NCBI GenBank assembly: GCA_945902255.1
Contig: CAMDMO010000026.1
Location: 1 to 15,738 of the forward strand
Source: Rickettsia typhi
GTDB taxonomy: Bacteria > Pseudomonadota > Alphaproteobacteria > Rickettsiales > UBA1997
Length of the DNA stretch: 15,738 nucleotides
Reading direction: 5' to 3'
Positions 7,854 through 14,454 of the stretch are shown piece after piece. Numbering within the stretch: the stretch's first letter is position 1; each line of letters starts with the position of its first letter. A program made the translations under genes and the position numbers. The notes under the pieces were generated by a model. The model worked only from the letters and a program-made list of their open reading frames with translations. It ran no database searches and had not been told where the DNA came from.

Positions 7854-9641
7854 CTAAACCAAAATATCCTCAATCAATAGCTGAATTTTCTCCACTCCCA
7901 TCCAGCTATTGATATTAAGGGTTCCGGCAATATTTAGCGGTCTTTTATTATCCGGATCTAGTAAAATTTGTGCTAGCGGAGTATTCGCACTTCTAAAGGC
8001 AACTGCCTGCAAGTTTCCACTAAAACCAATTGCAGTTTTAGAAGAGAAAACACAGCTAATATGATCTTGATTTTGACCAATTAATTTCGCATTCATTTTT
8101 TGTAAATTACGCAGAATAAATTTTGGCTTTGCATTTCCAACGCCAAATGGCTCCAGCTTAGAAAGCTCTTTTAATAATTCCAAATTTACTTGCGCCAAAT
8201 CTAGTTCAATATCAAATTCGATATTTTTTTGCAAAGATAATTCTGCAACTTTTTCTTCTAAGTTTTTACAAAAAAATTGATGCAATTGTAAAATTTTATC
8301 ACCTAAAACCGAAAATCCTCCAGCCATAGCATGTCCCCCACCCTCAACTAACAAGCCTTCCATTCGTGCTTTTAAAATTTCCGAACCAAAATCAATTCCA
8401 GAAATTGAACGGCAAGATGCCTTACCTTTTTTTCCATCATTATCTAAAGCAATTACCGCAACTGGCTTGTTGTAAAGGTCTTTAAGGCGCGATGCCACAA
8501 TTCCAATCACTCCTTGATGCCATCCTTTTGAAACGGCAAAAATTACCGAATCTTCCGCACTAAAACCATCGCGCTTTGATTCTAGAGACTTTATAGCTTC
8601 ATCTAAAACTTGCGCTTCGATTTCTTTTCTTTGACGATTCAATAATTCTAATTCTTGCGCAATTTCTTCAATCTCACTTTCATCTTCACTAGATAAAATT
8701 CGCGCGCCCAAATTTGACTTCCCCACCCTGCCTCCAGCATTGATTCTAGGGCCCAAAACAAAACCAAGAGTATAAGCGCTTGGCTCTTCATTTAAACCCG
8801 CCAAATCACAAATTTTTCTAAGACCTAAATTTTTTCTTTGCCTTAAAATTTTTAAACCTTGAGATACGAAGACTCTGTTTAAACCAGCCAATGGCATCAC
8901 ATCACAAACCGTTCCAAGCGCCACTAAATCAAGTAAATTTAAAAGATTTGGTTCTTTTTTAGCATTATAAAATCCAACATCTCTCAAACCTTTATTAATT
9001 GCCACCGCAAATAAAAAACAAACCCCTGCCGCACAAAGAGTTTTATGGGGAAAATTTTCATCAATTCGATTAGGATTTATAACCGCAATTGCATCAGGTT
9101 TTTCGATAACTCCCAAATGATGATCAATTACAATAATATCAAGACCAGCCTTAGCGGCATCTTCCAATGGCTTAAAAGCCACAGTGCCACAATCAACCGT
9201 AATTACTAAATCACTGCCAGATTTTTTTAAATTTAAAAGCGCTTCAGAATTAGGGCCATAGCCTTCCAAAACACGATCTGGAACATAAATTCCAACCTCA
9301 ACTCCAATTTCACGAAAAAATCTTTTTAATAAGGCAGAAGAAGTGGCGCCATCAACATCGTAATCAGCAAAAATTGTGATTTTTTTATTAGTTTTAATCG
9401 CATCAATCACATGGTCAACTGCCCGCTTCATATCTAGCAAATCAAATGGATCTGGCAGGGTTGTTTTTATTTTTGGATCTAAAAAATTTTCAACATCTTC
9501 ACAAGAAACTTCTCGCATCGCCAAAGCGCAACTCAAAATCTCAGATAGTTGAAAGCGTTGATAAATAAGCTTCGACAACCTTTCATCATATTTTTTTTGT
9601 CGCCAGTTAAGTCCTAGAATGGATTTTTTTTGGTTGTTCAT
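7854..9641 (-). CDS. recJ: Single-stranded-DNA-specific exonuclease RecJ
   Basis: This encodes RecJ, the 5'-3' single-strand exonuclease used in RecF-type recombination, mismatch repair and base-excision repair. From the ATG at 9641 it has 595 residues (E. coli 577). The DHH-superfamily motifs are intact: FADYDVDGATSS (91-102), VITVDCGT (146-153), VIDHH (171-175), ALGTVCDVMPL (241-251) and GPRINAGGRVG (297-307). The DHHA1 motif GGGHAMAGGF lies in the second domain and an OB-like region forms the C-terminus. A TTG at 9671 would add 10 residues but falls inside the adjacent inverted-repeat element, so the ATG is preferred. The leader between that element and the ATG is only 23 nt, so recJ is probably transcribed through or from the element (see the -10 box at 9662-9670). 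It ends 28 nt from the convergent hairpin. Confidence 0.96.
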   Translation of the reverse strand: MNNQKKSILGLNWRQKKYDERLSKLIYQRFQLSEILSCALAMREVSCEDVENFLDPKIKTTLPDPFDLLDMKRAVDHVIDAIKTNKKITIFADYDVDGATSSALLKRFFREIGVEVGIYVPDRVLEGYGPNSEALLNLKKSGSDLVITVDCGTVAFKPLEDAAKAGLDIIVIDHHLGVIEKPDAIAVINPNRIDENFPHKTLCAAGVCFLFAVAINKGLRDVGFYNAKKEPNLLNLLDLVALGTVCDVMPLAGLNRVFVSQGLKILRQRKNLGLRKICDLAGLNEEPSAYTLGFVLGPRINAGGRVGKSNLGARILSSEDESEIEEIAQELELLNRQRKEIEAQVLDEAIKSLESKRDGFSAEDSVIFAVSKGWHQGVIGIVASRLKDLYNKPVAVIALDNDGKKGKASCRSISGIDFGSEILKARMEGLLVEGGGHAMAGGFSVLGDKILQLHQFFCKNLEEKVAELSLQKNIEFDIELDLAQVNLELLKELSKLEPFGVGNAKPKFILRNLQKMNAKLIGQNQDHISCVFSSKTAIGFSGNLQAVAFRSANTPLAQILLDPDNKRPLNIAGTLNINSWMGVEKIQLLIEDILV

Positions 9642-9661
9642 AATTGTGGGGTTGGGAATAT

Positions 9662-9670
9662 ATAATACCA
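9662..9670 (-). promoter_or_regulatory. Extended -10 box facing recJ
   Basis: The minus strand reads TGGTATTAT, an extended -10 (TGn plus TATTAT, 5 of 6 to TATAAT). It is formed at the junction of the left terminal repeat and flanking DNA. It lies about 21 nt upstream of the recJ ATG. No good -35 is present, which an extended -10 promoter can tolerate. Confidence 0.4.
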
Positions 9671-9826
9671 AAGTCCATCTTTATATAGTTGATAAAACTT
9701 CGTCTTTTTGGTAAAAATTTGCTCGAAGAATAACGCTGTATCACTTGATACAGCTTATATTATTTGTCGCAATTTTTCCTCAAAAATCCTTTGTTTTATC
9801 AACTATATAAAGATGGACCTTGGTAT
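9665..9826. mobile_element. MITE-like element with 34-bp terminal inverted repeats
   Basis: The left end (9665-9698) and right end (9793-9826) are inverted copies of a 34-bp repeat beginning ATACCAA(A/G)GTCCATC and differ at one base. The interior is also imperfectly palindromic. It is centred on a perfect 9-bp hairpin, GCTGTATCA-CT-TGATACAGC (9735-9754), so the 162-bp unit could fold into one long stem. It has no coding capacity, as expected for a miniature inverted-repeat element moved in trans. If the ends are trimmed by one base, TAA flanks both sides (9663-9665 and 9826-9828), a possible target duplication. It separates recJ from the antitoxin gene. Alternative: a structured regulatory RNA leader of recJ. 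Confidence 0.75.
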
Positions 9827-9829
9827 AAT
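9821..9829 (+). promoter_or_regulatory. Extended -10 box at the right end of the MITE
   Basis: The plus strand reads TGGTATAAT, a perfect extended -10 (TGG plus TATAAT), completed by the AAT just outside the right terminal repeat. No -35 is apparent 17 nt upstream. Transcription from it would run rightward, antisense to the antitoxin gene at 9875-10192. Confidence 0.35.
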
Positions 9830-9874
9830 CTCTAGCACTGGTTATTGCGATAAACTTAATACCGAGTTCAAAAA

Positions 9875-10192
9875 CTAACCAACTTTCAATTCCATTCCAA
9901 GAGAGCTTAGAATAAGATCAATCATACTAAAAGAAGGATTTCCGTTTGAAGATAATGCTTTATATATAGTTTGGCGGTTTAAATTAGTTTTTTCTGCCAA
10001 ATTATTAACTCCGCCACTAGCAATTGTGATCGTTCTTAGAGCCAGTAAAAAAGCAGGTAAATCACGATCTTTTTTATAATCTTCAAGAGCGGTTTTTAAA
10101 TAAATTTTTCTATTTTTTTTACTTTTTACAAGCTCTTCATTAAATGCCTCTCTAGCACTTCTAAATTGTGAAATTCTTTTTTTATTTTTCAT
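9875..10192 (-). CDS. HTH antitoxin (addiction-module antidote, HigA-like)
   Basis: This encodes a 105-residue antitoxin of the addiction-module antidote family that pairs with HigB/RelE-type toxins. Diagnostic features are LPAFLLALRTITIASGGVNNLA (about 45-66) and a helix-turn-helix, LAEKTNLNRQTIYKALSS (65-82), followed by NGNPSF and ILSSLGMEL. It normally binds its toxin and represses the shared promoter. The reading frame is intact and the length typical. The ATG at 10192 overlaps by 11 nt the end of the broken toxin frame upstream, the usual toxin-first order of this family. GGAG lies 10 nt before the ATG and is a plausible ribosome binding site. With its toxin broken it is an orphan antitoxin that may still act as a repressor or neutralise related toxins. 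Confidence 0.88.
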   Translation of the reverse strand: MKNKKRISQFRSAREAFNEELVKSKKNRKIYLKTALEDYKKDRDLPAFLLALRTITIASGGVNNLAEKTNLNRQTIYKALSSNGNPSFSMIDLILSSLGMELKVG

Positions 10193-10500
10193 TTTTTAAC
10201 TCCTTATAAATTTCTTTGGCGATACCTATATCTTTCTTCTGCGAAGCTTTATTTCCGCCACCAAGCAGGATAATTATTCATTATTTTTATAGCAAAAATA
10301 AACTCTGTAACCAACTCCAAAATGAAAGCGCATTTCATAGATAGCGTCTCCTAAAAATTAAAATCACCTAAATTTCCGAATTCTTCGATGCGATTTATTC
10401 TATCTCTAATTCTAATTACAGATTCTTTATCTTTTAGTTTTTTAAGCCAATCGCTAAGAGGCTCGCGACCTCTGTGATTTTGATAGATTAATATCTTCAT
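10182..10500 (-). pseudogene. HigB/RelE-type toxin, broken by two frameshifts
   Basis: The family sequence can be followed through all three frames. From the ATG at 10500 it reads MKILIYQNHRGREPLSDWL and on to EEFGNLGDFNF, then meets TAG (10351-10353). In the next frame it continues GDAIYEMRFHFGVGYRVYF then CYKNNE and TAA (10274-10276). In the third frame it ends IIILLGGGNKASQKKD and IGIAKEIYKELKNEK. These are the GREPxxxWL, GNLGD, YEMRxHFGxGYRVYF and LLGGGxKxxQxxDI signatures of PF05973-type toxins, which cleave mRNA on the ribosome. Restoring one base at each of two A/T-rich tracts (about 10351-10363 and 10271-10280) would give an uninterrupted frame of 321 nt (106 residues), the expected length. 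The antitoxin downstream is intact. Base-calling error at homopolymers is the main alternative to real decay. Confidence 0.85.
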
Positions 10501-10530
10501 GTGGTGAATGAATTATTTTTTGTATGCTAT

Positions 10531-10559
10531 AGTTTACATATTCTAAATTAGAATTTCAA
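10531..10559 (-). promoter_or_regulatory. Promoter with operator palindrome of the HigBA-like module
   Basis: On the minus strand TTGAAA (10554-10559; 5 of 6 to the -35 consensus) is followed after exactly 17 nt by TAAACT (10531-10536). The spacer contains the perfect palindrome TTCTAA-A-TTAGAA (10541-10553). The toxin ATG is 30 nt downstream of the -10. A palindrome between -35 and -10 fits autorepression by the HTH antitoxin. Confidence 0.55.
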
Positions 10560-10593
10560 ATACATAATTTATTTTTTAAATCTTAGCTCCGAG

Positions 10594-10615
10594 ATGCGTC
10601 AGTGGGCCAAACATG
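10594..10615. repeat. Short direct repeat, copy 1
   Basis: ATGCGT plus 5 nt plus GGCCAAACATG. It matches the copy at 10771-10794 in the same orientation; the two flank the long hairpin. The preceding bases (from about 10582) also resemble the 3' end of ilvD read from the plus strand. Confidence 0.5.
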
Positions 10616-10638
10616 CAGGGCTTGCGCGTAAAAAAACC

Positions 10639-10751
10639 AAAACACTCGTCATCCTTGAATCCGTAGAATTCGAGGATCTCATGAGCATGAACTCCTAAAA
10701 AATAAACTCACAAGATCCTCGACGCTTCGCATCAAGGATGACGAGTGTTTT
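10639..10751. repeat. Long interrupted palindrome (dispersed-repeat type)
   Basis: A perfect 20-bp outer stem joins AAAACACTCGTCATCCTTGA (10639-10658) to its complement (10732-10751). After an internal bulge a second 9-bp stem follows: CGAGGATCT (10671-10679) with AGATCCTCG (10713-10721). The stem ends in a T-rich tract on the plus strand (10748-10759), which would suit a terminator read rightward; on the minus strand the gene order gives no upstream unit that clearly needs it. CGTCATCC...GGATGACG stems of this kind are frequent intergenic repeats in Rickettsiales and related alphaproteobacteria. Confidence 0.75.
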
Positions 10752-10770
10752 TGTTTTTTAATAAGTTTTC

Positions 10771-10794
10771 ATGCGTAGGTCCTGGCCAAACATG
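10771..10794. repeat. Short direct repeat, copy 2
   Basis: ATGCGT plus 7 nt plus GGCCAAACATG, paired with 10594-10615. It is followed directly by bases resembling the start of recJ (see findings). Confidence 0.5.
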
Positions 10795-10829
10795 GATTTT
10801 TGGTTGTTCATATTTTAATAATTCTATAT

Positions 10830-11156
10830 TCAATTCAACTTTCTTTTTGATTGCGCTACGTGCTTAATGACTAAGATTCTAACCTCATTTGCAACAACAC
10901 TAAAAAGAATACGAAAAGACTTTTTATAAATAAGATGACGGATTATTTTATTATGTTTTTTATTAACATGGTAATTTTCTGGAGCAATTGCACATCTATT
11001 GGGAAGGTTGGTTAAAGATTTAACAGCCTCTTCAATTTCATCAATCCATTTTTGAGCTAGCCTTGCAGAAAACTCGGTGGAAATATAGTCTGATTACTCT
11101 TGTAAAAAAACTTTAACCTGACTTGAAATCAGGATTTTATAAGATTTTGATAGCAT
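10830..11156 (-). pseudogene. RelE/ParE-type toxin, interrupted by one in-frame stop
   Basis: A single frame of 109 codons from ATG 11156 to TGA 10830 encodes a RelE/ParE-fold toxin but contains TAA at codon 21 (11094-11096). Before the stop it reads MLSKSYKILISSQVKVFLQE. After it comes SDYISTEFSARLAQKWIDEI, then EEAVKSLTNLPNRCAIAPEN, and the terminal strands RHLIYKKSFRILFSVVANEV and RILVIKHVAQSKRK. These match the family layout (helical pair with DYI...A..W...I..A..SL...P, then the YR-like strand and VxIlxVxH ending). Partners of this kind cleave mRNA or inhibit gyrase; which applies here is unknown. It lies 28 nt downstream of an intact Phd/YefM antitoxin. No frame change occurs elsewhere, so the lesion looks like one nonsense substitution. 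Confidence 0.85.
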
Positions 11157-11184
11157 TTGTGGTGTGATTTTATCCCTAACGAAT

Positions 11185-11487
11185 CTATTTCATTAATTTT
11201 TTGGGCTTTTTAATTCTATTTTTAAGATCAGAAAAAACTTTTTTTGAAGAAGAAAACTTCCCCTCCTCAAAATCTTTTAAACCACGATCAATTTCGATTA
11301 CCATTTTATCAAACTCTAACTTCTCTTGAATTTTTTGATAAGCTGCGGCATCCATAATAACAAGCTCTGCCTTACCATTTACGGTTAAAATAGTTGGTCT
11401 ACCACTTTTTTTTAAGTCCCTCATAAAATCAGTGGTATTTTTTTTAAAATCAGTGAGAGATTGAATATCTTGAGTTATATTTAACAT
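11185..11487 (-). CDS. Phd/YefM-family antitoxin
   Basis: This encodes a 100-residue prevent-host-death antitoxin. The N-terminal DNA-binding half is typical: DIQSLTDFKKNTTDFMRDL (7-25), the LKKSGRPTILTVNGKAELVI block (25-44), then MDAAAYQKI (45-53). The C-terminal half (about 57-100) is charged and probably disordered until bound to the toxin. It would neutralise the RelE/ParE-type toxin encoded downstream, whose gene is interrupted, and repress its own operon. The start is the ATG at 11487. It lies 66 nt downstream of ilvD, with a palindrome between them that could be its operator. The frame is intact, so this is the second orphan antitoxin in a 1.6-kb stretch. Confidence 0.9.
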   Translation of the reverse strand: MLNITQDIQSLTDFKKNTTDFMRDLKKSGRPTILTVNGKAELVIMDAAAYQKIQEKLEFDKMVIEIDRGLKDFEEGKFSSSKKVFSDLKNRIKKPKKLMK

Positions 11488-11498
11488 ATTTTAAAAAC

Positions 11499-11538
11499 TT
11501 TTAAAGAATTTTTTTAGAGTCTAAAAAGATCTTTAAAA
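11499..11538. promoter_or_regulatory. AT-rich 40-bp near-palindrome between ilvD and the antitoxin
   Basis: TTTTAAAGA (11499-11507) and TCTTTAAAA (11530-11538) frame a perfect inner palindrome, TTTTTAGA-G-TCTAAAAA (11511-11527). The position, 15 nt after the ilvD stop and 12 nt before the antitoxin ATG, allows either an antitoxin operator or a weak terminator of ilvD. The lack of GC pairs favours a protein-binding site. Confidence 0.45.
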
Positions 11539-11553
11539 AAAAGATAGAAATTA

Positions 11554-13299
11554 TCAAATCTTATCATAAGAAATTTTTTCCATCTTAGCTCCAGGGTGAG
11601 TCACTGCACCAAACCTAGCAGAACCAACAGTTTGTGCATATTTCCACAATGCGCCAGATTGATAATCATTTTCCCTTGCTTTCCATGAGGCTTTACGAGC
11701 AGCTATTTTAGCATCACTTAAATCAACATTGATTTCACCTTTTATTGCATCAATTGTAATTTTATCACCATCTTTTAAAAGTGCGATCATACCTCCAACC
11801 GCTGCTTCAGGACTTACATGGCCAATACAAAAACCTCTAGTTCCTCCAGAAAATCTTCCGTCAGTAATTAGCGCAACTTTATTTCCCATTCCTTGACCAT
11901 AAATTGCCGCAGTGGTTGCAAGCATTTCACGCATTCCCGGGCCGCCTTTTGGTCCCTCGTAACGAATAATTAAAATATCACCTTCTTTATATTTTTTGCG
12001 CTCAACTGCTTTAAAACATTCTTCTTCAGAATCAAAACACAAAGCACTTCCAGTGAAAACCAATGCATCATTTTGCATTCCAGCAACTTTTACAACCGCG
12101 CCTTCAGTAGCTAAATTGCCGCGTAAAACCACTACACCACCACTTTTTGAAAGTGGCTTTTCTGGACGATAAACCACATCTTGATCTTCATTAAATTTTA
12201 TATCAGCTAAATTTTCTGCCATAGTTTTGCCAGTTACGGTCAAGCATTCACCGTGAATATATCCAGCATCAAGCAAGATTTTTAAAATCATTTGCACACC
12301 ACCAGCTTCATATAAATCTTTCGCAACATATTTTCCACCCGGTTTCATATCGGCAATATAGGGAGTTTTTTTGAATATTTTTTCAATATCAAAAATGTCA
12401 AAATCAATTCCGCATTCGCTGGCAATTGCCGGAAGATGAAGCACTGCGTTAGTTGATCCTCCGGTTGCCGCAACAATTGTTGCTGCATTTTCCAATGCTT
12501 TTAGCGTTACAATGTCGCGAGCTTTAATTCCTTTGGCAATTAAATTCATCACTGCTTTTCCTGATTGGTAAGCATATTCATCCCTTGATTCATAAGGCGC
12601 TGGAGCTCCTGAAGACCCTGGGAGTGCAAGACCAATCGCCTCAGAAACGCATGCCATAGTATTTGCTGTAAATTGACCTCCACAAGCGCCAGCACTAGGG
12701 CAAGCCGCCTTGGTTAAAGTTTTCAAATCTTCTTCAGACATTTTTCCAGCATCTCTCATTCCTACAGCCTCAAAGACATCCACAATTGTAACATCTTTTC
12801 CCTTAAATCTTCCCGGTAATATAGAGCCGCCATACATAAAGACAGAAGGCACATTTAGACGACACATTGCCATCATCATTCCAGGTAGAGATTTATCGCA
12901 TCCAGCGATTCCAACCAAAGCGTCATAGCAATGTCCGCGCACTGTCACTTCAATTGAATCAGCAATAACTTCGCGTGAAACTAATGAAGATTTCATGCCT
13001 TGATGACCATTGGCAATTCCATCTGTAACCGTGATAGTTGTGAATTCGCGTGGCGTTCCGCCAAAATCTTTTACACCTTTTTTTGCCGGCTGAGCTTGTC
13101 TTTGAAGCGCAATATTACAAGGAGCCGCTTCATTCCAGGCGCTCACCACTCCAACAAATGGACTCTGCAAATCTGCATCATCTAAACCCTGCGGATATAA
13201 GTCGGTCTTAATATTATAAAGCATCGTTTTGCGCCCTTCGCAACCATGAGAATTAGTAACATATCGTGATGGAAGTTTTGATTTATCGAATTTTGTCAT
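11554..13299 (-). CDS. ilvD: Dihydroxy-acid dehydratase
   Basis: This encodes IlvD, the iron-sulfur enzyme that dehydrates 2,3-dihydroxy-isovalerate and 2,3-dihydroxy-3-methylvalerate to the keto acids for valine, isoleucine, leucine and pantothenate. The 581-residue protein is full length for the family. Cluster ligands are visible as Cys61 in APCNIAL, Cys134 in GCDKSLPG and Cys206 in PSAGACGGQFTANTM. The Mg ligand Asp93 is in VTDG and the modified Lys135 follows Cys134. Near the C-terminus GRFSGGTRGFCIGHVSPEA and RFGAVTHPGAK are hallmark motifs. Sugar-acid dehydratases share the fold, but these signatures favour IlvD. The ATG at 13299 starts 3 nt after the dprA stop, so the two are co-transcribed. 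No other branched-chain pathway gene is in view. Confidence 0.95.
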   Translation of the reverse strand: MTKFDKSKLPSRYVTNSHGCEGRKTMLYNIKTDLYPQGLDDADLQSPFVGVVSAWNEAAPCNIALQRQAQPAKKGVKDFGGTPREFTTITVTDGIANGHQGMKSSLVSREVIADSIEVTVRGHCYDALVGIAGCDKSLPGMMMAMCRLNVPSVFMYGGSILPGRFKGKDVTIVDVFEAVGMRDAGKMSEEDLKTLTKAACPSAGACGGQFTANTMACVSEAIGLALPGSSGAPAPYESRDEYAYQSGKAVMNLIAKGIKARDIVTLKALENAATIVAATGGSTNAVLHLPAIASECGIDFDIFDIEKIFKKTPYIADMKPGGKYVAKDLYEAGGVQMILKILLDAGYIHGECLTVTGKTMAENLADIKFNEDQDVVYRPEKPLSKSGGVVVLRGNLATEGAVVKVAGMQNDALVFTGSALCFDSEEECFKAVERKKYKEGDILIIRYEGPKGGPGMREMLATTAAIYGQGMGNKVALITDGRFSGGTRGFCIGHVSPEAAVGGMIALLKDGDKITIDAIKGEINVDLSDAKIAARKASWKARENDYQSGALWKYAQTVGSARFGAVTHPGAKMEKISYDKI

Positions 13300-13302
13300 A
13301 GA

Positions 13303-14427
13303 TTAAAAAATATGTATTAAACTTACTTTACCCAAATTTATTTCAATTTTATCAGCAAGTTCCAATTGAACAAGCGCAATTTTAACTAACCTTGATGGCA
13401 CTTGCAACTCTTCAATAATTTCTTCAATAGCAATTGCATTTGCGCCAAGTTTTGATAAAATTTCTTGGCGAATTTTTTTAATATCATCTTCACTTGGCAT
13501 TTTAATTGCAGGAGCAATAAAAGCCTCAGCTTCCGGCTCTCGCAAAATTCCAACTTCCTTAAATCTTGATCTTAGAGAAGAAAAATCTTCCAAAATATCA
13601 TCAATATTTTCAACCATCTTCGCCCCTTCTTTAATAAGACGATTAGAACCCTGACATCTGTGATCAAGAGGCGACCCAGGAACTGCAAAAACCTCCCTTC
13701 CCTGCTCAATTGCAAAACGCGCCGTGGTTAGGCTTCCCGATTTTAAACCAGCTTCAACCACTACAACCCCTAGCGACAAACCAGAAATAATACGATTTCT
13801 TTGAATAAAATTTGCCGGCTTTGGCGGCGCGCCAAATGGCTGCTCTGATATTATCAAGCCTTGTTCTAAAATTTGAAAATAAAGTTTTTCATTTTCTTTT
13901 GGATAAATATTGTCAATTCCACCAGCAATTACAGCAATTGTTCCACTTACAAGTGATGAAATATGAACCGCTGAATCAATGCCGCGAGCCATTCCAGAGG
14001 TTGTAATAATCGAATTTTTACCCAACTCAAAAGCTATTTTTCTAGCAAAAGCTAGCCCATTAAAAGATGCATTTCTTGGCCCAACCACAGCAATTGAATC
14101 ACTATTTAAAAATTCTTCTCTGCCTTTAATGGTTAAAATTGGCGCTGGATCAGGAATTTCACGCAATAATCTGGGATATTTTTCTTCGCAAAAAAGCACA
14201 ATTTCTGCACCAAATTTTTCTATCGCTAAAAATTCCCTCTCCGCTTCTTGATTAGTTAAAATTTTAATTTTTCTAGATAACCCTCCTTGCGCAGCAAAGT
14301 CACCAACTTGCTCTAGGGCTTTTTGAGCTGAGTTAAAAATATCAATTAAGCGGAAAAAAGTGGATCTGCCAATATTTTCACTTCTGGCAAGGCGTAGCCA
14401 AGCGAACTTCTCTTCTGTAGTGGTCAT
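13303..14427 (-). CDS. dprA: DNA-processing protein DprA
   Basis: This encodes DprA, which binds incoming single-stranded DNA and loads RecA during natural transformation; it is widely kept also in bacteria not known to be transformable. The 374 residues show an N-terminal SAM/HhH-like part (about 1-90). The extended Rossmann core has SIAVVGPRNAS (111-121), TSGMARGIDSAVH (143-155), VIAGGIDNIYP (166-176), IQRNRIISGLS (208-218), VVVEAGLKSGSL (222-233) and FAVPGSP (247-253). The C-terminal winged helix (about 315-374) is present, including LGANAIAIEEIIEELQVP. The ATG at 14427 follows the permease stop by 27 nt, and ilvD follows after 3 nt. All conserved core motifs are intact. Confidence 0.96.
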   Translation of the reverse strand: MTTTEEKFAWLRLARSENIGRSTFFRLIDIFNSAQKALEQVGDFAAQGGLSRKIKILTNQEAEREFLAIEKFGAEIVLFCEEKYPRLLREIPDPAPILTIKGREEFLNSDSIAVVGPRNASFNGLAFARKIAFELGKNSIITTSGMARGIDSAVHISSLVSGTIAVIAGGIDNIYPKENEKLYFQILEQGLIISEQPFGAPPKPANFIQRNRIISGLSLGVVVVEAGLKSGSLTTARFAIEQGREVFAVPGSPLDHRCQGSNRLIKEGAKMVENIDDILEDFSSLRSRFKEVGILREPEAEAFIAPAIKMPSEDDIKKIRQEILSKLGANAIAIEEIIEELQVPSRLVKIALVQLELADKIEINLGKVSLIHIF

Positions 14428-14454
14428 GGGTTTTTAGTTTGGTGTTTTTAAAAT

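Noticed and set aside
9665..9826. Intact insertion sequence
   Set aside because: The element is only 162 bp and has no transposase frame, so it can at most be non-autonomous.
10182..10500. Programmed frameshifting of the HigB-like toxin
   Set aside because: Two separate shifts would be needed, neither site shows a convincing slippery sequence with a downstream structure, and TA toxins of this family are not known to use it. Decay or base-call error is simpler.
12710..14251. Open frames on the plus strand within ilvD and dprA
   Set aside because: They lie opposite well-conserved enzyme genes and encode no recognisable domain.
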